Positions 61,220-64,000 of a DNA stretch of 64,000 nt are shown piece after piece. Source of the DNA: Polymorphobacter multimanifer (GTDB lineage Bacteria > Pseudomonadota > Alphaproteobacteria > Sphingomonadales > Sphingomonadaceae); contig NZ_JACIIV010000009.1 in the NCBI RefSeq assembly GCF_014205635.1, positions 89,321 through 153,320 on the forward strand, read 5' to 3'. The stretch's first letter is position 1. Every line of letters starts with the position of its first letter. The translations under genes were made by a program, and so were the position numbers. The notes under the pieces are model-generated. The model was not told where the DNA came from. It worked only from the letters and a program-made list of their open reading frames with translations, and made no database searches.

Positions 61220-62026
61220 ATGGCAGACGCCACCATCATGGACGAAGACGACGGCCCCATCGCCGCGCTGGAGCCGCACGACGCTGCCCCCTTCGAAGGT
61301 GTGGCCCGCGGTCTCTCTGTCGATGGCATCGGCAAGGCCTATGACAAGCGCGTGGTGCTCCGCGACGTGTCGCTTTCGGTCCGCCGCGGCGAAGTTGTCG
61401 GCCTGCTCGGCCCCAATGGTGCCGGCAAGACGACCTGCTTCTACTCGATCATGGGCCTCGCCATGCCCGATTCCGGCCGCATCCTCCTCGATGGCCACGA
61501 CATCACCGGCCTCCCCATGTACCGCCGCGCCGCCCTCGGCCTCGGCTATCTCCCGCAGGAAACCAGCATCTTCCGCGGCATGACCGTCGAGCAGAACATC
61601 CTCGCCGTCCTCGAAGTCGCCGAGCCCGACAAGAAGCAGCGCGCCGAGCGGCTCGAGCAGCTGCTCGCCGAGTTCAACATCACCCGCTTGCGCGCCGCCC
61701 CCGCCATGGCCCTCTCCGGCGGTGAGCGCCGCCGCTGCGAAATCGCCCGTGCGCTGGCTGCCAACCCTTCGATCATGCTCCTCGACGAGCCCTTCGCCGG
61801 CATCGATCCCATCTCCATCTCCGATATCCGCGCGCTCGTCGTCCAGCTCCGCGAGCGCGACATCGGCGTCCTCATCACCGATCACAACGTCCGCGAAACC
61901 CTCGAAATCGTCGATCGCGCCTGCATCATCTACGATGGCCGCGTGCTCTTCGAAGGCACCCCGCAAGCCCTTGTCGCCGACGAGACCGTGCGCCGCGTCT
62001 ATCTGGGCGAAGATTTCGCGCTATGA
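61220..62026 (+). CDS. lptB: LPS export ABC transporter ATP-binding protein LptB
   Basis: ATPase that powers LPS extraction from the inner membrane through LptFG. It has 268 residues from the ATG at 61220. Walker A GPNGAGKTT is at about 64-72, Q-loop LPQETSIFRGMTV, signature LSGGERRR, Walker B IMLLDEPFAGIDP. The N-terminus has about 30 extra residues. Next to rpoN, the usual order, but lptA/lptC are not upstream here. Confidence 0.95.
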   Translation: MADATIMDEDDGPIAALEPHDAAPFEGVARGLSVDGIGKAYDKRVVLRDVSLSVRRGEVVGLLGPNGAGKTTCFYSIMGLAMPDSGRILLDGHDITGLPMYRRAALGLGYLPQETSIFRGMTVEQNILAVLEVAEPDKKQRAERLEQLLAEFNITRLRAAPAMALSGGERRRCEIARALAANPSIMLLDEPFAGIDPISISDIRALVVQLRERDIGVLITDHNVRETLEIVDRACIIYDGRVLFEGTPQALVADETVRRVYLGEDFAL

Positions 62027-62064
62027 TCCGCGCTTCAGCCAAAGCCGGGGGCGGCTGAAACATC

Positions 62065-63606
62065 ATGGGGCTGGGGCCAAGGCTGGAGCTTCGGCAGTCG
62101 CAGCAGCTGGTGATGACACCGCAGCTGCAGCTCGCCATCAAGCTGCTCACGCTCACCAACATCGAGCTCGAATCCTATATCTCCGACGCGCTCGACAAGA
62201 ACCCCCTCCTCACCACCGCCGAAAGCGACGGCCCCACCGAAACCCCCTCAGCCGAAGCCCCTCCACCCTCCGAAACCGACGGCCTCGATGCCCTGCTCGG
62301 CCGCGAGCCACAGGCAGCCCTCGCCGAATCCCCCCTCGATCTCGCTCCCCCCGACTCCGGCGGCCGCGATGAAGGCGAATCCGGTTTCGAAGGCGGCGGG
62401 GGCGCGCTCGCCAACACCAGCGCCTCCAGCAGCGGCACCGCCAGCAGCACCGGGGACGGCGAAGGCTTCGATCTCGATCGCCTCAGCGAAGATGGCCTCT
62501 CCCTCCACGCCCATCTCGCCGCCCAGGCCGGCATGGCCTTCAGCGGCATCGCCCTCACCATCGCCGAACATCTGATCGATCTCATCGACGACGCCGGCTA
62601 CCTCACCGAGCCGCTAGAAACCGTCGCGGAGCGCCTCGGCGTGGCCCCCGAGACCGTCGAAGCCGTCCTCACCGGCATCCACCGTTTCGATCCCACCGGC
62701 GTCGGCGCGCGCAGCCTCGCCGAATGCATCGCCCTCCAGGCGCAGGAGGCAGACCGCCTCGATCCCGCCATGGCCGCCCTCATCGGCAATCTCGATCTCG
62801 TCGCCCGCGGCGATATCCCCGGCCTCATGCGCGTCACCGAATGCGACCGCGAAGACGTGATGGACATGATCCGCGAGCTCCGCCGCTACGATCCCAAGCC
62901 CGGCCTGCGCTTCGGCGGCGAGGACGCCGCCCCCGTCGTCGCCGATGTCTTCATCCGCCGCGCTCCAGGCGCGCTGGGCAACGGCAAGAACGGGGGCTGG
63001 CGCGTCGAGCTCAACCAGGCCACCCTCCCCCGCCTCATCATCGACCGCGATTATCACGCCGTCCTCGCCGCCGACGGCAGCAAGGCGACGGGAAGCTTCC
63101 TCAACGAATGCCTCGGTGACGCCAACTGGCTGCTGAAGGCGCTCGATCAGCGCGCCCGCACCATCGTCAAGGTCGCCAGCGCCCTCGTCGTCCAGCAGGC
63201 GGGCTTTTTCGAACACGGCGTCAGCGCCCTCAAGCCCCTCACGCTGCGCCAGATCGCCGACGCCATCGACATGCACGAATCCACCGTCAGCCGCGTCGCC
63301 GCCAACAAATATCTCGCCTGCGATCGCGGCCTGTTCGAGCTGCGCTGGTTCTTCTCCTCGGGCGTCGCCTCCTCTGCCGCCACCGCATCCGGCGAAGGCG
63401 GCGCCTCGGCCGTCGCCGTCAAGGACCGCATCGCCCGCCTCATCGCCGCCGAAGGCGCCGCCGTCCTCTCCGACGACAGCCTCGTCGAAATCCTCACCGC
63501 CGAAGGCTTCGACATCGCGCGGCGCACCGTCGCCAAATACCGCGAAGCCCTGGGCCTCGGCTCCAGCGTCGCCCGCCGCCGCGCGCGCACGCTGGCGGAG
63601 GCGTAG
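62065..63606 (+). CDS. rpoN: RNA polymerase sigma-54 factor
   Basis: Alternative sigma factor for -24/-12 promoters that need enhancer-binding proteins. It has 513 residues. Region I is glutamine-rich (LRQSQQLVMTPQLQLAIKLL), region II is long, acidic and Ser/Gly-rich, and the core-binding and DNA-binding regions follow with the RpoN box ARRTVAKYRE. The HTH segment MHESTVSRVAANKY is intact. Confidence 0.97.
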   Translation: MGLGPRLELRQSQQLVMTPQLQLAIKLLTLTNIELESYISDALDKNPLLTTAESDGPTETPSAEAPPPSETDGLDALLGREPQAALAESPLDLAPPDSGGRDEGESGFEGGGGALANTSASSSGTASSTGDGEGFDLDRLSEDGLSLHAHLAAQAGMAFSGIALTIAEHLIDLIDDAGYLTEPLETVAERLGVAPETVEAVLTGIHRFDPTGVGARSLAECIALQAQEADRLDPAMAALIGNLDLVARGDIPGLMRVTECDREDVMDMIRELRRYDPKPGLRFGGEDAAPVVADVFIRRAPGALGNGKNGGWRVELNQATLPRLIIDRDYHAVLAADGSKATGSFLNECLGDANWLLKALDQRARTIVKVASALVVQQAGFFEHGVSALKPLTLRQIADAIDMHESTVSRVAANKYLACDRGLFELRWFFSSGVASSAATASGEGGASAVAVKDRIARLIAAEGAAVLSDDSLVEILTAEGFDIARRTVAKYREALGLGSSVARRRARTLAEA

Positions 63607-63620
63607 GAAATGGCAGAAGA

Positions 63621-63656
63621 GCCTCCGGCGGCTGGGGCCTCAGGCCCAAGACCCCC
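63621..63656. repeat. GC-rich palindromic repeat, locus 5 (single)
   Basis: gcctccggcggctggggcc followed by tcaggcccaagaccccc. Related to the elements at 2541 and 38921. Lies 14 nt after the rpoN stop and may act as its terminator. Confidence 0.75.
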
Positions 63657-64000
63657 GAAGTCGGACGATAATTTTCGTCACAACCAACGACCGGTTTGCG
63701 CCCCCCTTCCGGCCATTCGCGCCGGAGCGCCGCGATTCCGAAAGCGGACGTTCGAACCAGAGCAAACTGGCTACTTTGGCCTAGGGGTCAGCTTCCGCCG
63801 CCCTTTTCAGAGAACCTTATAAATCGCACAGCTGCTTGCATCGGGGCGATTTCCGCCCGCGCCACAGAACGGAGCCCGACGTGATTAGATTCTTTTACAA
63901 TATGGGTAGCCGGGGCAGATTCCCGGGCAGAGCGTCTTCCCTTTGGGTCGTAGCTGTGATTCACACTGCCGATGACTCTGGGAGGATCAGACCCTGTTGA
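63657..64000. other. 340-nt stretch without a recognisable gene
   Basis: Base composition is visibly less GC-rich than in the rest of the window. A short open frame from GTG at 63881 ends at the last base (IRFFYNMGSRGRF and on), but it matches nothing I recognise and has no supported start. No inverted repeats strong enough to call an insertion-sequence end were seen. Confidence 0.5.

Noticed and set aside
63881..64000. Short frame resembling the first residues of a glutathione S-transferase, or the edge of an insertion sequence
   Set aside because: Only the first seven or so residues look alike, the frame then fails to match, and it ends at the window edge; there are no terminal inverted repeats.

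Overview
The window is GC-rich, compact chromosomal DNA from an alphaproteobacterium, most likely of the order Sphingomonadales. The evidence is the gene order hisBHAFE next to hslVU, hemJ-hemE divergent from ppsR-maf-aroE-coaE-dnaQ, and argS-SPOR-nagZ-scpA-scpB, together with MmcB, DUF1491, an ScfR-type regulator and a long-form HPF. No rRNA, tRNA, CRISPR array, prophage or intact insertion sequence was seen. Nearly all genes are housekeeping.

Region 1 (1-3.2 kb, minus strand): the start of trpS, then murJ and secB. Region 2 (3.2-22.2 kb, minus strand): one continuous str-S10-spc-alpha ribosomal superoperon reading rpsL, rpsG, fusA, tuf, rpsJ, rplC, rplD, rplW, rplB, rpsS, rplV, rpsC, rplP, rpmC, rpsQ, rplN, rplX, rplE, rpsN, rpsH, rplF, rplR, rpsE, rpmD, rplO, secY, adk, rpsM, rpsK, rpoA, rplQ. 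A good sigma-70 type promoter lies about 215 nt before rpsL, and an attenuator-like leader lies between tuf and rpsJ. Region 3 (22.5-35 kb): a methyltransferase, a ParDE-type toxin-antitoxin pair, secA, the YifB/ComM ATPase, small envelope proteins (a PGPGW-like protein, DUF805, Kbp), MmcB, a secreted M1 aminopeptidase and hslUV.

Region 4 (35-49 kb): an acyltransferase, the histidine genes hisBHAFE, hemJ and hemE. The hemE-ppsR gap is the probable chromosomal replication origin, with one perfect and one consensus-matching DnaA box and an AT-rich tract. To its right are ppsR, maf, a Tat-type DsbA-like protein, a translationally coupled three-gene signalling cassette (methanogen output domain protein, HisKA_2 kinase, receiver protein), aroE, coaE, dnaQ, hpf, ptsN and a DUF1491 gene. 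Region 5 (49-64 kb): scpB-scpA-nagZ-SPOR-argS, a C-terminally frameshifted dicarboxylate/amino-acid symporter, the glyoxylate shunt (aceB with its ScfR-type regulator, divergent aceA), a TSUP permease, lptB, rpoN, and a terminal 340-nt stretch with no recognisable gene.

A family of GC-rich palindromic repeats occurs at five intergenic sites. At two of them the copies face each other as near-perfect 35-37 nt inverted repeats. The most interesting leads are the signalling cassette next to the origin, the rpsJ leader with mutually exclusive hairpins, the putative oriC, the palindromes controlling the aceA/scfR intergenic region, the repeat family (one copy supplies the murJ ribosome-binding site), and a strand-composition and synteny break near 49 kb.
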